Of a DNA stretch of 64,000 bases, positions 32,621 through 41,010 are shown piece after piece. The number at the start of each line of letters is the position of its first letter. The stretch's first letter is position 1. The notes under the pieces are model-generated. The model saw only the letters and a list, made by a program, of their open reading frames with translations. It had not been told where the DNA came from and ran no database searches. The DNA is from Vulcanimicrobiota bacterium. GTDB lineage: Bacteria; Vulcanimicrobiota; Vulcanimicrobiia; Vulcanimicrobiales; Vulcanimicrobiaceae. The translations under genes and the position numbers were made by a program. Location of the stretch: contig PLJL01000004.1 of assembly GCA_003140215.1 (NCBI GenBank), positions 942,661 through 1,006,660 of the forward strand. The letters run 5' to 3'.

Positions 32621-33229
32621 ATGAGCGATCCGCGCCCCCTCCTCGTCTGGTCCGACGTCATCTGACCATTCTGCTACCTCGGCTCGGTCTGGGTCGAGCA
32701 AGCAGCGCAGCAGCTTGGCGTGCCGACGCGGTGGCTCCCGTTCGAGTTGCATCCCGATACGCCGCCGGCGGGTGGGCCCAAGCCTTTTAGCGATGAACAA
32801 TGGCCCGCGGTCGAGCGCCGGCTGCGCACGCTCGCGCAGCAGGTCGGTGTTCCGATCGAGCCGCCGCGCCGCAACGTCAACTCTCGCCTCGCGCTCGAGG
32901 CCGGCGAGCTCGTGCGGGCTCGCGCCGGCGACGAGTCATCGGCCGCGTTCCATCACGAGGTCTCTCGCGCGTTCTTCGTCGATGGTGCCGACATCGCCGA
33001 TCTCCAGGTCGTCGCCGAACTCGCCGCGCCCTTCGGTATCAACGAAGACGATCTGCGCGCGGCGTGGACGTCACACGCGTATGCCGGTGCAATCGCGGCC
33101 TCGATGCTGGCCGCGCGCGCTGCGGGCGTGACGGGCGTCCCGGCGTTCGGCTGGCCCGGGTCGCGCGCCATCAGCGGGATGATGGAGGCGCAGCGCATCG
33201 TTACAATGCTGCAAGGCGCGGCGCGCTAG
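32621..33229 (+). CDS. Putative selenoprotein: DsbA/FrnE-like thiol oxidoreductase with U-P-F-C active site
   Basis: From ATG 32621 (GGGAAAGG upstream) the frame reads 14 codons, an in-frame TGA at 32663, then 187 more codons to TAG. The product would be 202 residues. Around the TGA it reads VWSDVI-U-PFCYLGSVW, which is the DsbA-family N-terminus (SDV-I-C-P-F/W-C-Y-x-G) with TGA exactly at the first Cys of the CxxC site (U15, C18). Later family features are intact: RWLPFELHPDTPP, the helical insert, and GVTGVPAFGW with the cis-Pro loop. A SECIS-like hairpin begins 5 bases after the TGA. If translated with Sec it is a cytoplasmic FrnE-like redox enzyme. The alternative is a Cys-to-stop mutation (TGC or TGT to TGA), but the rest of the gene shows no decay. 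Confidence 0.7.
32671..32705 (+). promoter_or_regulatory. Bacterial SECIS-like hairpin
   Basis: Lower stem CTGCT/AGCAG (32671-32675 with 32701-32705), asymmetric internal loop, perfect upper stem GCTCG/CGAGC (32682-32686 with 32695-32699) and an 8-nt apical loop GTCTGGGT. The loop opens with G and lies 21 nt after the TGA, inside the range for bacterial SECIS elements. The GGUCUG across stem and loop also occurs in the E. coli fdhF element. Confidence 0.6.
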
Positions 33230-33374
33230 AGCGTTAGCGCGAGAAGCCCGCCCCAACGCCATCAATACAGGCCAAGCGATGGAGCGCACGCCGCTTGAGC
33301 GGGGGCTCCGGCACGGCTCGGCCCGGCGGGCGGGTCGCCGCTGTCTGAACCGGCGGCGACGAAATTGCGGGGGC

Positions 33375-34415
33375 CTACGGAACTGCGCGCCGCTCGTCGA
33401 GGAAGAGTTGAACCTCCGCGAAGAGCTGCATGCGATTCTTCTCCATGATGATCGTATGCGTGCCTTCGCCGATCTGCACGTAGCGCTTGTACGGCACGTT
33501 CGTGAGCAGCTTGTAGTACGCTTCGTCCATGTACGTAGGAAGGTCCTGATCCCACTCGGCATGGACGAGCAGGGTGGGCACCGTGATGCGCGACGGATCG
33601 TAGAGCGGCTTCCCCGAGGCCCAGTACTCGGCGGTGTCGGCGACCGTGCCGTTCGGCGCTCGCAGCACGGGTGGAATCATCTTCGAACCAACGGGATCTG
33701 ACGCGAGCGTCGCCGCCGCCCACTGCTCGAACCACCCCGCCGGGATCAGATCGCCCGCCTTCTCGGGCGCGACGCCGGTCAGCCAACGAGTCTTCGCCGA
33801 CGACATCGAGACGCTCCGGTACGCGCCCAGCGGACCGCTCTGGGCCGTGAGCACGACGTTGCCCGCCGCGCGAAGCCACTGCGGCGCGTAGAGTACCAGC
33901 TTGTTCACGTTGTCGTTGTGGTCGGCCGTGTACATCGCCATCATGGTCGTCCCCCACGACCAGCCCATGAGATCGATCTTGCCGACGCCGCGCTTCGACT
34001 TGATGTAGTCGACGGCGGTGCCGACGTCTTTGACGGCGGTAGCCGTGCGCACGATCGGCGCGTTCGCGCTCGCGGGCTGATCCATCTCCGGCGGACGGCT
34101 GGACTTGCCGTATCCGCGCACGTCGACCAGCCAGACGTCGTAGCCGTGCTGTGCGATGTAGTCCATCCACGACATCCCCCCGAGCGGTAGGTCGAACGCC
34201 GTTTCGGCCGGATACGTCGATCCGTGCACGAACAGGACGACGTTGTCCGGCCGAAAGGCCGCCATCCCCCGGGGGTGCTTGTTGCGGAGGTAGAGGCTGA
34301 TACCGGCGTCACCGGTCGATACCATGAACTCCGCCATCTCGATTGGCGGCGCCGCGGCGCATGGAGCGGCTAGTGTCGCGAACGCGACGGCGGCCAGTAT
34401 AGCAATCGAGCGCAT
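33375..34415 (-). CDS. Secreted alpha/beta-hydrolase
   Basis: ATG 34415 (GAGGTG upstream) gives 346 residues with a signal peptide (AILAAVAFATLAAPCAAAP). The hydrolase core has VVLFVHGSTYPAE (oxyanion HG), WLVDVRGYGKSSRP, the nucleophile elbow MGWSWGTTM, an acid in LVHAEWDQDLP and the catalytic His in GEGTHTIIMEKNR. The first 100 codons of neighbouring frames are shadows. The type is a general carboxylesterase or lipase-like enzyme acting in the periplasm; substrate unknown. It is convergent with the thiol oxidoreductase gene. Confidence 0.85.
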   Translation of the reverse strand: MRSIAILAAVAFATLAAPCAAAPPIEMAEFMVSTGDAGISLYLRNKHPRGMAAFRPDNVVLFVHGSTYPAETAFDLPLGGMSWMDYIAQHGYDVWLVDVRGYGKSSRPPEMDQPASANAPIVRTATAVKDVGTAVDYIKSKRGVGKIDLMGWSWGTTMMAMYTADHNDNVNKLVLYAPQWLRAAGNVVLTAQSGPLGAYRSVSMSSAKTRWLTGVAPEKAGDLIPAGWFEQWAAATLASDPVGSKMIPPVLRAPNGTVADTAEYWASGKPLYDPSRITVPTLLVHAEWDQDLPTYMDEAYYKLLTNVPYKRYVQIGEGTHTIIMEKNRMQLFAEVQLFLDERRAVP

Positions 34416-34588
34416 CCGGGGGCACCTCGAGGCGGCAGGCATACGGACTAGTTCGCTCGACGGATTTGGCGCCGACGACGAGAGTCCCCGCGGCTGCGGG
34501 GGTCTCCCGACGGGCAATGAATCCGTACCTGGGCGAGATCGGCGGCGCGCCGAGCCGAGCTCCTACTGGTTCGGCGTGGGGGTGAATA

Positions 34589-35149
34589 TTGCAGCGTAGT
34601 ACGCAGAACTCGGCTCTCGGCGGGCTCTTGACCGTCGCTTTCCTCGTGGTCGCAGCGCTTTGGCCACTCCGCGCGGAGGCCCGCCTTGGCCCCGGCGACC
34701 CGGTGTACGACGCCGTGGCGAAGCGCGTCAAGATCCCGATCGCGCCGAACGTCGAAGTCGTCGAGCGGAATCCGCCCAACACGATCAGGCTGGACCCGTA
34801 CCATATCGAGCTTCGCAACTTACGGTTGCTGGCATCGGTGTTGCGCTGGAACGAACAGGAGCCGGGCGTTACCGGAGACATCCAACTCTACAAGCCGTCA
34901 CCCAATACGCTCGGTTCCGTAGCGAGTCTCGAGCGTTCACTCCGCCAGATACGCTATTACCGCGAACCGGCGAGCGCTGCAGCCATCACGGAAGACCAGC
35001 CCGGCGGACCGCGAAACGACGTTTGGTGTCCGTCCACGAAGAATCCGCGTTCTACGGCGTTGGCTGTGGAGATCGTGCTGGTCGACGGCGTTCCCGCACT
35101 GAACTTGAAGACGTGGCCCAGCGGCGAGTTGCCGGAGTGCAGCGGCTGA
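34589..35149 (+). CDS. Secreted protein of unknown function
   Basis: A TTG at 34589 with GGGGGTG six bases before it starts a 186-residue product with a signal peptide (LLTVAFLVVAALWPLRAEA). The mature part is hydrophilic with two Cys (DVWCPSTKN and ELPECSG) and a repeated N-x-x-R-L pattern. It ends 10 bases before the convergent membrane-protein gene. I recognise no family. The frame has the codon bias of its neighbours, so it is probably real despite the rare start. Confidence 0.55.
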   Translation: MQRSTQNSALGGLLTVAFLVVAALWPLRAEARLGPGDPVYDAVAKRVKIPIAPNVEVVERNPPNTIRLDPYHIELRNLRLLASVLRWNEQEPGVTGDIQLYKPSPNTLGSVASLERSLRQIRYYREPASAAAITEDQPGGPRNDVWCPSTKNPRSTALAVEIVLVDGVPALNLKTWPSGELPECSG

Positions 35150-35159
35150 CCCCACGGCC

Positions 35160-35960
35160 TCAGTTGTGCACCGCCGGCGCGAACGCGATCCTCAGGATGA
35201 GCGGCAGGTTCGCGAGCAACACGGTCGCCCACGTGAGTGCGCGATGCTTGTCTTCGGCCAGATAAAAGATCCGTGCCGGGAGATACAGCAGTACAGCGCA
35301 GGCTGCGATCACCACAAGCCGTCCCAGAACGTCGGTGAGGCTGCCGGGTCTTCCCAACGGTGTCCCGGTCACGATCTCGCGGAACGCCCCGCTCGCGGTC
35401 ACGCTGACCCAGAGGATCTGAAACCCGATCACGTTGAGGTAGATGAACGCGTCGCCAAAATGCGCGGCCGCCGGTGTGGTGAGAAACGTCCAGCGTGGCG
35501 GCTTTGTCGGCGGCACGAAATAGCGGTAGACGAAGCCGACGCTGATGATGCTCCACACGAAGCCGACGAGAGCGAGCACCACGCTCACGTCTGCGCCGGC
35601 GGAGAAGACGTCGCCGAGAATGACTACCGCAGCCCCGCACAGAGCGAACATCAGCGCCAAGTACGCGAACATGAACCAGAACACGAGACAACCGGCGCCC
35701 GAGTCGGTGCCGAACGCATTCCTCTGGTGGAAGGACCACCGCCTCAACAACGGGCCCAGCGGCTGTATGACGATGAGGGCCGCAAAAAAGAGTCCGACCG
35801 CGAGCCGCGCCCGCATGTCCGTGCGGGCAGCGTGCACCAGCGCGTTAGCAAGAATCGCAAGCGCTCGAAAAAGAAAAACACCGGCACCGAAGACCACGAG
35901 ATCGAGCACGATCCCGCGATTGTTCGGGGCCAGTACCTGGCTACCGAAACCGCCCGGCAT
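35160..35960 (-). CDS. Multi-pass membrane protein of unknown function
   Basis: 266 residues with six or seven hydrophobic helices and no signature of a transporter or enzyme that I know. Notable phrases are VGFVYRYFVPPTKPPRWTFL and LLYLPARIFYLAEDKHRALTW, typical of small integral-membrane proteins with amphipathic loops. It starts at the same intergenic region as the molybdate-binding protein, with which it is divergent (118 bases). Confidence 0.6.
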   Translation of the reverse strand: MPGGFGSQVLAPNNRGIVLDLVVFGAGVFLFRALAILANALVHAARTDMRARLAVGLFFAALIVIQPLGPLLRRWSFHQRNAFGTDSGAGCLVFWFMFAYLALMFALCGAAVVILGDVFSAGADVSVVLALVGFVWSIISVGFVYRYFVPPTKPPRWTFLTTPAAAHFGDAFIYLNVIGFQILWVSVTASGAFREIVTGTPLGRPGSLTDVLGRLVVIAACAVLLYLPARIFYLAEDKHRALTWATVLLANLPLILRIAFAPAVHN

Positions 35961-36078
35961 GCGTATCGCTGCTTACCTCCGGCGCGGACGTTCGTGGCCT
36001 CTCGGGCGCGACACCTACGTCGCCCGCCTGTTGTCAAGAGTGGCGGGGCGGCCGTCGGGTACGCCGAAACCGACGGGC

Positions 36079-36861
36079 ATGAAAAGGCTGGCACTCGTCG
36101 CGGCGTTCGCCGCTGCCGGCTCGGTCGCGCCGGTACGAGCCGCCGAGCCGGGAGCGATCGTCGTCTTCGCGGCTGCCTCGTTGCGGGAAGCGTTCGACGC
36201 CGCAGCGCCGGCGTTCACCAAGAAGACCGGCGTGGGAGTATCGTTCTCGTACGGCGGATCGGACACGCTCGTAACGCAGCTCAAACAAGGTGCCCCCGGC
36301 GACGTCTTCGCGTCGGCGAACGAGGCGCAGATGAAGGTGGCCGTCGATGGGGGTTTGCTCACGACGTCGCCGCGGCCGTTCGCCCGCAATCGACTTGTCG
36401 TCGTCGTCCCCAAGGACAATCCGGCAAAGATCTCCGCGCTGGCCGATCTCGCGAAGCCGGGCGTTAGAGTAGTCCTCGCCGCCTCGAACGTCCCGGTCGG
36501 AGATTACGCGCGAACCGCATTCCGCCGGCTGAACGGACAGCCAGGGTTCCCGGCCGATTTCGGCGGGTTCGTCGAGCGCAACGTCGTCTCGAACGAGCTC
36601 GACGTCAAGGCGGTCGCAACGAAGGTCTCACTGGGAGAAGGCGACGCCGGCGTGGTGTACGCGACCGACGCGACGGCCCCGGCTCTCGCCGGCCGAGTCA
36701 GGATCATCGCTTTCCCGCCCGGCACGTCACCGGAGGCAGTCTACCCGATCGCCGCACTCAAGAGCTCGTCCAATCCGGCCGGTGCCCGCGCCTTCGTCGA
36801 TTTCATGCTCTCACCGGCAGGCCAAGCGTTTCTGCGGGCACGCGGGTTCGTGTCGCCGTGA
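36079..36861 (+). CDS. modA: Molybdate ABC transporter substrate-binding protein
   Basis: From ATG 36079 the product has 260 residues, a signal peptide (VAAFAAAGSVAPVRA) and the ModA pattern: VVFAAASLREAFD, FSYGGSDTLVTQLKQGAPGD, FASANEAQM, KDNPA, and the closing YPIAALKSSSNP with FVDFMLSPAGQAFLRARGF. ModA binds molybdate or tungstate in the periplasm. No modB or modC follows; the next DNA is a broken hydrolase gene, so the permease and ATPase must be elsewhere or lost. The longer open frame upstream is antisense to the membrane protein and is not coding. Confidence 0.9.
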   Translation: MKRLALVAAFAAAGSVAPVRAAEPGAIVVFAAASLREAFDAAAPAFTKKTGVGVSFSYGGSDTLVTQLKQGAPGDVFASANEAQMKVAVDGGLLTTSPRPFARNRLVVVVPKDNPAKISALADLAKPGVRVVLAASNVPVGDYARTAFRRLNGQPGFPADFGGFVERNVVSNELDVKAVATKVSLGEGDAGVVYATDATAPALAGRVRIIAFPPGTSPEAVYPIAALKSSSNPAGARAFVDFMLSPAGQAFLRARGFVSP

Positions 36862-36875
36862 TTGGGAGCTCAACA

Positions 36876-37173
36876 ATGGTGATGCGTATCTTCCTTGCCA
36901 CGTTATTGATCGCCGTGTTCTAATTACCGGGCTGCCGGTGCCGCAGTGGCGGGCCCCGCCCTGCGCTCCGATGTTGCGGCGTACATGCATCCGCAGCGTT
37001 TCGTGGATATCGGCGGCCACCGGATGAACCTCTATTGCACCGGCAGTGGCTCGCCCACGGTCATTCTCGGCACCGACGGAGACGACGGAACGCCGGCGTG
37101 GCGATTCGTGCAGCCGGCCTTACGGCTAGCGCGGGACGAGCGACGCTGCTATTGGTACTCGCGATCCGGTTGG
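36876..37173 (+). pseudogene. Broken alpha/beta-hydrolase gene
   Basis: ATG 36876 starts a signal-peptide-like stretch (MVMRIFLATLLIAVF) that ends at TAA 36921. In another frame from about 36946 the sequence continues AAYMHPQRFVDIGGHRMNLY, CTGSGSPTVIL, which is the N-terminus of a secreted alpha/beta-hydrolase. A second scar follows at the nucleotide for the oxyanion region, and the gene ends about residue 76 at RRCYWYSRSGW, where the convergent beta-lactamase-like gene begins. Frameshift plus truncation make it non-functional. Confidence 0.65.
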
Positions 37174-38636
37174 AAACGTAGGGCGGCGATCCTCCCGTCG
37201 GGAGTGAGACTATAGCTGACGAGCAGTCCCTGATCACCCTTGGTAAGGCGGAAAGTCGAGAGCGTGCGCGTGGGGTCGTTCGGAGCCGGGATGCGCATGA
37301 CCAGGGTGAGTGTTCCGCCGGGCCAGACCGGTGAAACCAGCTGTTGAACGGACTTCGTGGCCTCCGGAGAGATGAGCTTGGCCAAGTCGGGCGTGGTCTG
37401 GTCGCGGATGTCTTGGCCCGCAGAGATGCGGTCGAGCAGCGAGCGAAGTGAGGCTGCGATCGCGGGTTGCGCGTCGGCGATCGCGGTGAATTTCGGTGGG
37501 AGCAGCGGCGCGTCGGCGAGGCCGGCGATGACATGCGCGAACATGGCCGGGCGCGCGTGGCCGCCGTCGAGGTTGGTGAGGACGACGACGGTGAGCGAGT
37601 CGTCCGGATACCGGGAGATGTCGCACGTGAAGCCTTGCCAGGCGCCGCCGTGCTCGATGACCTTGTGGCCGTTCTGGTTTCCGATGAACCATGCGAAGCC
37701 GTATCCGGCCGGGTTGGGCTTGCCGTCGTTGAGCGGAAAGACCGTCCACATGCGGTCGAAGCTGGATCGTTTGAGGAGTTGCGTGGTATAGAGGGCTGCG
37801 TCCCACCTCGCGAGGTCGAGGACGTTGAAGTAGAGCGTGCCGTCCGCGGTCGAGTTGAAGGTGGGCGAGACCCACTCCTGATTCTTGAGCTCGGTGCCGT
37901 GCAACTCGTAACCGGCGGCGCGATTTGGGATGATGTCCGCGTCGCTGATGAGGCGCGTCGCGGACATGCCCAGCGGCTTGAAGATGCGCCGGTCGAGGAA
38001 GTCCGCGTACGGCGCTCCGCTCACGCGGTGGATCAGGATGCCGAGCAGAAGGTAGTTCGTGTTGCGATAGTCCCACTTGTCGCCGGGCGGATTTTCGATC
38101 GGCAGGGCTTCGACGTTCTTGACCAGCTCGTCTTCGGTGTAATCCATGCGGAACGAGAAGGGACCGCCGGGCTTGGTGCGCTCCGGAGTCTCGTACTCGG
38201 AGAGGCCCGAGGTGTGGGACAAGAGGTTCTTGAGCAAGATCGGCTTCCAGCTTGCCGGGGCGTCGGGAAAGTACATGGTGATGCTGTCGTCGAGCGAAAG
38301 TTTGCCCTCCTCGACGAGCATCATGATGGCGGCGGAAGCGAACTGTTTACCGACCGAGCCGGACTGAAAGATCGTCTGGGGCTTGACCGGGACGGCCAAC
38401 TCCACATTGGCCGTCCCGTAGCCCTTGGCGAGCAGGATCTTTCCACGGCTGTAGACGCCGACGGCGACGCCGGGGACGTGTTCGCGCTTCATTTCGCGTA
38501 CGACGAAGGCGTCGATCGTCGCGACTTGCCCGCTCGTCAGCGCTGGGCGGAGCGCAGCCTGCGCGGGAACGGATACGGACAGGGTCAGCAGCGCGACAGC
38601 GCAGACGCGCTGAGTAAGGGCTCCGACTCGATGCAT
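37149..38636 (-). CDS. Serine beta-lactamase-like hydrolase
   Basis: 495 residues from ATG 38636, whose A overlaps the last base of the BlaR1-like stop (TAATG). A signal peptide ends at PAQA-A. The penicillin-binding fold is clear: SGSVGKQF with SxxK (S94 and K97), SHTSGL, Y190-R-N in WDYRNTNY, and HGGAWQG near residue 325. A C-terminal extension of about 130 residues follows the catalytic domain. The type is a class C-like esterase/peptidase; whether it hydrolyses beta-lactams cannot be read from sequence. Cotranscription with BlaI/BlaR1-type genes suggests inducible expression. Confidence 0.88.
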   Translation of the reverse strand: MHRVGALTQRVCAVALLTLSVSVPAQAALRPALTSGQVATIDAFVVREMKREHVPGVAVGVYSRGKILLAKGYGTANVELAVPVKPQTIFQSGSVGKQFASAAIMMLVEEGKLSLDDSITMYFPDAPASWKPILLKNLLSHTSGLSEYETPERTKPGGPFSFRMDYTEDELVKNVEALPIENPPGDKWDYRNTNYLLLGILIHRVSGAPYADFLDRRIFKPLGMSATRLISDADIIPNRAAGYELHGTELKNQEWVSPTFNSTADGTLYFNVLDLARWDAALYTTQLLKRSSFDRMWTVFPLNDGKPNPAGYGFAWFIGNQNGHKVIEHGGAWQGFTCDISRYPDDSLTVVVLTNLDGGHARPAMFAHVIAGLADAPLLPPKFTAIADAQPAIAASLRSLLDRISAGQDIRDQTTPDLAKLISPEATKSVQQLVSPVWPGGTLTLVMRIPAPNDPTRTLSTFRLTKGDQGLLVSYSLTPDGRIAALRFQPDREYQ

Positions 38637-40516
38637 TACCTTTGCTTGAACCCCATTTGTTGCAGCCAGCCCGACGGCAGCCCGATCGGGACTCTTCGTG
38701 CGAACGTCGTATTCCACACGTAGTCGGTCGGTAAGGGTTTGCAGTTCGTGTATGTGCTCGACCCATTGGCTGCGTTCCACGATATAAACACGTGGGGTGG
38801 GCGTACTTGTTTGAACCCCGAGCTCTCCGTAAGGGGGTACGTTGCTCCCTGTGCGGCGGCCACCACCGCATCGTCGAGGGCTGGTTGTCCGCTCGACTTC
38901 ACGATCGCTGCGTTCGTGACGGCGCCCGCGGCATCGACATGAACGCGTACGGACGTGCTGTATTCCGCGGCGACCGACAGGCTCTTCATCGAGTCAGGAA
39001 ACGCCGGCACACCACCGTGAAGCAGGCTCGGCACCTTACATGCCGACGCGTAGCGGGCGCTCCAGCCCTTCGGGTACGATGGAGCGACGATGGAAAACGC
39101 GCCTGCTTCGGGGGTCCCAAACCCCACGGCGGTCCGGATCGTCGCTGCGACTGGGACGCAGTTGTGGAGTGCAGGGCCGTAGAGCGTCGACATCACGAGA
39201 TGCGTGACGTGCTCCGCCATACCGGGATAGGGCGGCGCTGAAAGGATCGTCACCTTGCGCGGCTTGCCCGCCGCGTCCACCGTCAGATCGAACGTCGCAA
39301 CGTTCGCTGCGCCGAACCGGGCCACGACCTTGCGTGCATCCAGGAGCTCATACCCTGGGGGATCGGTCGGCCGTTGCAGATAGGCCGGGGCCAGGAAGAG
39401 ATGAGCGACGATACCGTGGTCCCGGACCGCGCACGTCGCGGCAACCTGTGTCGGTGCAGAACGTAACGTAGCCGGCTGCGGCGCGTAGGCGAGCACCGGC
39501 GAAACGGATTGGGTCACGAGCGCGATGACCGCGAGCACCGTGAGTGCACCTCCAAGTGCCGAGAGCGAAAGGCGTAGGTGCCGCGGGCGAGCGTCGAGGA
39601 GGCGCTCGATGCGCTCGACGATCGCGTGTCGCGAGCCGAGAGCGCTGGGAGCGGCGAGCGGTCCGCGAAAGCGAACCCTGCCCGCCAGCGTGGCCAAGGT
39701 CTGCGCAAAGGCGTCACCCGCGCCGGTCCGTGCGACGACCCAATCGTCGCACGCGATCTCACGCTCAATCGAGAGTCGGCGCATGACGAACCACGCAGCA
39801 GGGTTGAGCGCGACAAACGCCTCGGCGATGCGCGCCAGAGCATTCGTCCACACATCGCGTCGCCGCAGGTGCGCGACCTCGTGAATGACGATCGTTTCGA
39901 CGGCGTCGGCGGGTAGTTGCTCGACGATCGATGCAGGCAGGATGATGGCCGGCCGAACGAAGCCGGCGGCAAGCGGGACGTGCACGCGATCCGAGAGCAA
40001 GATCGGATAGTCGTGGACGGCCGACCACGGCCAAGCATCGCGTCGGATCGCGGCGAGGGCGCGGACGTCGAGCAGGAGCAGGACGCCGCGCGCGCTGGCT
40101 ACCAGCGCCCAGACGAGCGTAATCGCCAAAGCCAGGCTCTGGGGTATCGTGATTCGCGACTTGGACGAGGCTTCAGGTATTGGTTCGCCGGCCGTGACGA
40201 CGGGCTGGGACGCTGCTGCCGCCCGATGGGCTCGCGGTCGTGAAGCCGTGACGACCGCCGGGCCGCTCTGCGCGCTCGCCGCAGCCGGGTCAGGCGCCGG
40301 CTCGGAGCTCCGCTCGGACAGACCGACCGTTATGACCGGGATCAGCATCAGTGCCACCAGGGCGCTCAACCAGATCGCGTAGCGCGTCGCGGCGCCCAGC
40401 TTCGGTAGACACTTCAAGCCCAGCCACACGACGCCGACGATCAGCGCGCCCTCCCAAATGCTGTCGAACAAGGCGGCGACGATCGGGAGCGCCGCGTCGG
40501 CAAAGGGAGCGCTCAT
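38636..40516 (-). CDS. BlaR1/MecR1-type M56 metallopeptidase with two TonB-like C-terminal domains
   Basis: 626 residues. The N-terminal half has membrane helices and an M56 zinc-peptidase site: HEVAH at 212-216 and a downstream Glu in SIEREIACDDW. After another helix (about 325-345) come two periplasmic segments with the energy-transducer (TonB C-terminal) pattern: FDLTVDAAGKPRKVTILSAP and VRVHVDAAGAVTNAAIVKSS. There is no penicillin-binding sensor domain, so it is not a classical BlaR1 but the common M56/TonB type. It is coupled to the BlaI-like gene by a 4-base overlap and probably cleaves it on signal. Confidence 0.88.
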   Translation of the reverse strand: MSAPFADAALPIVAALFDSIWEGALIVGVVWLGLKCLPKLGAATRYAIWLSALVALMLIPVITVGLSERSSEPAPDPAAASAQSGPAVVTASRPRAHRAAAASQPVVTAGEPIPEASSKSRITIPQSLALAITLVWALVASARGVLLLLDVRALAAIRRDAWPWSAVHDYPILLSDRVHVPLAAGFVRPAIILPASIVEQLPADAVETIVIHEVAHLRRRDVWTNALARIAEAFVALNPAAWFVMRRLSIEREIACDDWVVARTGAGDAFAQTLATLAGRVRFRGPLAAPSALGSRHAIVERIERLLDARPRHLRLSLSALGGALTVLAVIALVTQSVSPVLAYAPQPATLRSAPTQVAATCAVRDHGIVAHLFLAPAYLQRPTDPPGYELLDARKVVARFGAANVATFDLTVDAAGKPRKVTILSAPPYPGMAEHVTHLVMSTLYGPALHNCVPVAATIRTAVGFGTPEAGAFSIVAPSYPKGWSARYASACKVPSLLHGGVPAFPDSMKSLSVAAEYSTSVRVHVDAAGAVTNAAIVKSSGQPALDDAVVAAAQGATYPLTESSGFKQVRPPHVFISWNAANGSSTYTNCKPLPTDYVWNTTFARRVPIGLPSGWLQQMGFKQR

Positions 40517-40899
40517 TTGCGCGCTTTGGATTTGCGCTCGAGCAGCTCGCGAATCTGTTCACGATCGGCGTCGCGCAACGGAACATCGTCGAGGAGCGTC
40601 ACTGCAAGCGCGTTCGGCGAGTTTTGGAAAAAGCGTGCCAGCACGTGATTGACGGCAGACTTCGCCGCGTCATGGCGTTCGACGAGCGGACGGTACGTAA
40701 ACGCGCGCCCGGTCTCCTTGTGCGCGACGTAGCCCTTTTGTTCGAGCGTGCGCAGCGTGGAGAGGACGGTGTTGTACGCCAAGGCCGGCGGCGGCAGGGC
40801 CCCCGTAACGTCGGACACCGTCGCTCGCCGCTTCGTCCACAGCACTTCCATCAACCGCAGCTCGTGGTCAGTGAGCACAAGCGCTCTTTTGCGGGGCAT
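40513..40899 (-). CDS. BlaI/MecI-family transcriptional repressor
   Basis: 128 residues with the Penicillinase_R winged helix: LTDHELRLMEVLW, VTGALPPPALAYNTVLSTLR, and LEQKGYVAHKETGRAF. The N-A-x-x-T-V-x-x-x-L core and C-terminal dimer helices are complete. TAGGAGGTACG precedes the ATG. Upstream are two GATACTAG boxes around the promoter, the likely operator. It should repress the three-gene operon until cleaved by the M56 protein. Confidence 0.92.
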   Translation of the reverse strand: MPRKRALVLTDHELRLMEVLWTKRRATVSDVTGALPPPALAYNTVLSTLRTLEQKGYVAHKETGRAFTYRPLVERHDAAKSAVNHVLARFFQNSPNALAVTLLDDVPLRDADREQIRELLERKSKARK

Positions 40900-40907
40900 C
40901 GTACCTC

Positions 40908-40960
40908 CTAGTATCGTAGTTGCACCTTACACCACTGGGTGCCTTCTGTCAACTAGTATC
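40908..40960 (-). promoter_or_regulatory. Promoter and operator of the BlaI operon
   Basis: Minus-strand TTGACA (40952-40947), 17-nt spacer, TAAGGT (40929-40924). GATACTAG occurs at 40960-40953 and again at 40915-40908, 45 bp apart, and CAACTA/TAGTTG arms (40950-40955 and 40917-40922) make an inverted pair. The TACTA core is the known BlaI/MecI recognition element. Confidence 0.6.
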
Positions 40961-41010
40961 CTAAGAGGCGCGCGCGCATCCTCGGGACCGGGAGCGAACC
41001 GCCACCCAAC

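Noticed and set aside
32621..33229. Explaining the TGA by a variant genetic code (TGA read as Trp or Cys)
   Set aside because: TGA ends many clearly complete genes in this window, for example those at 4082, 16442, 23554 and 43285, so it is a normal stop here.
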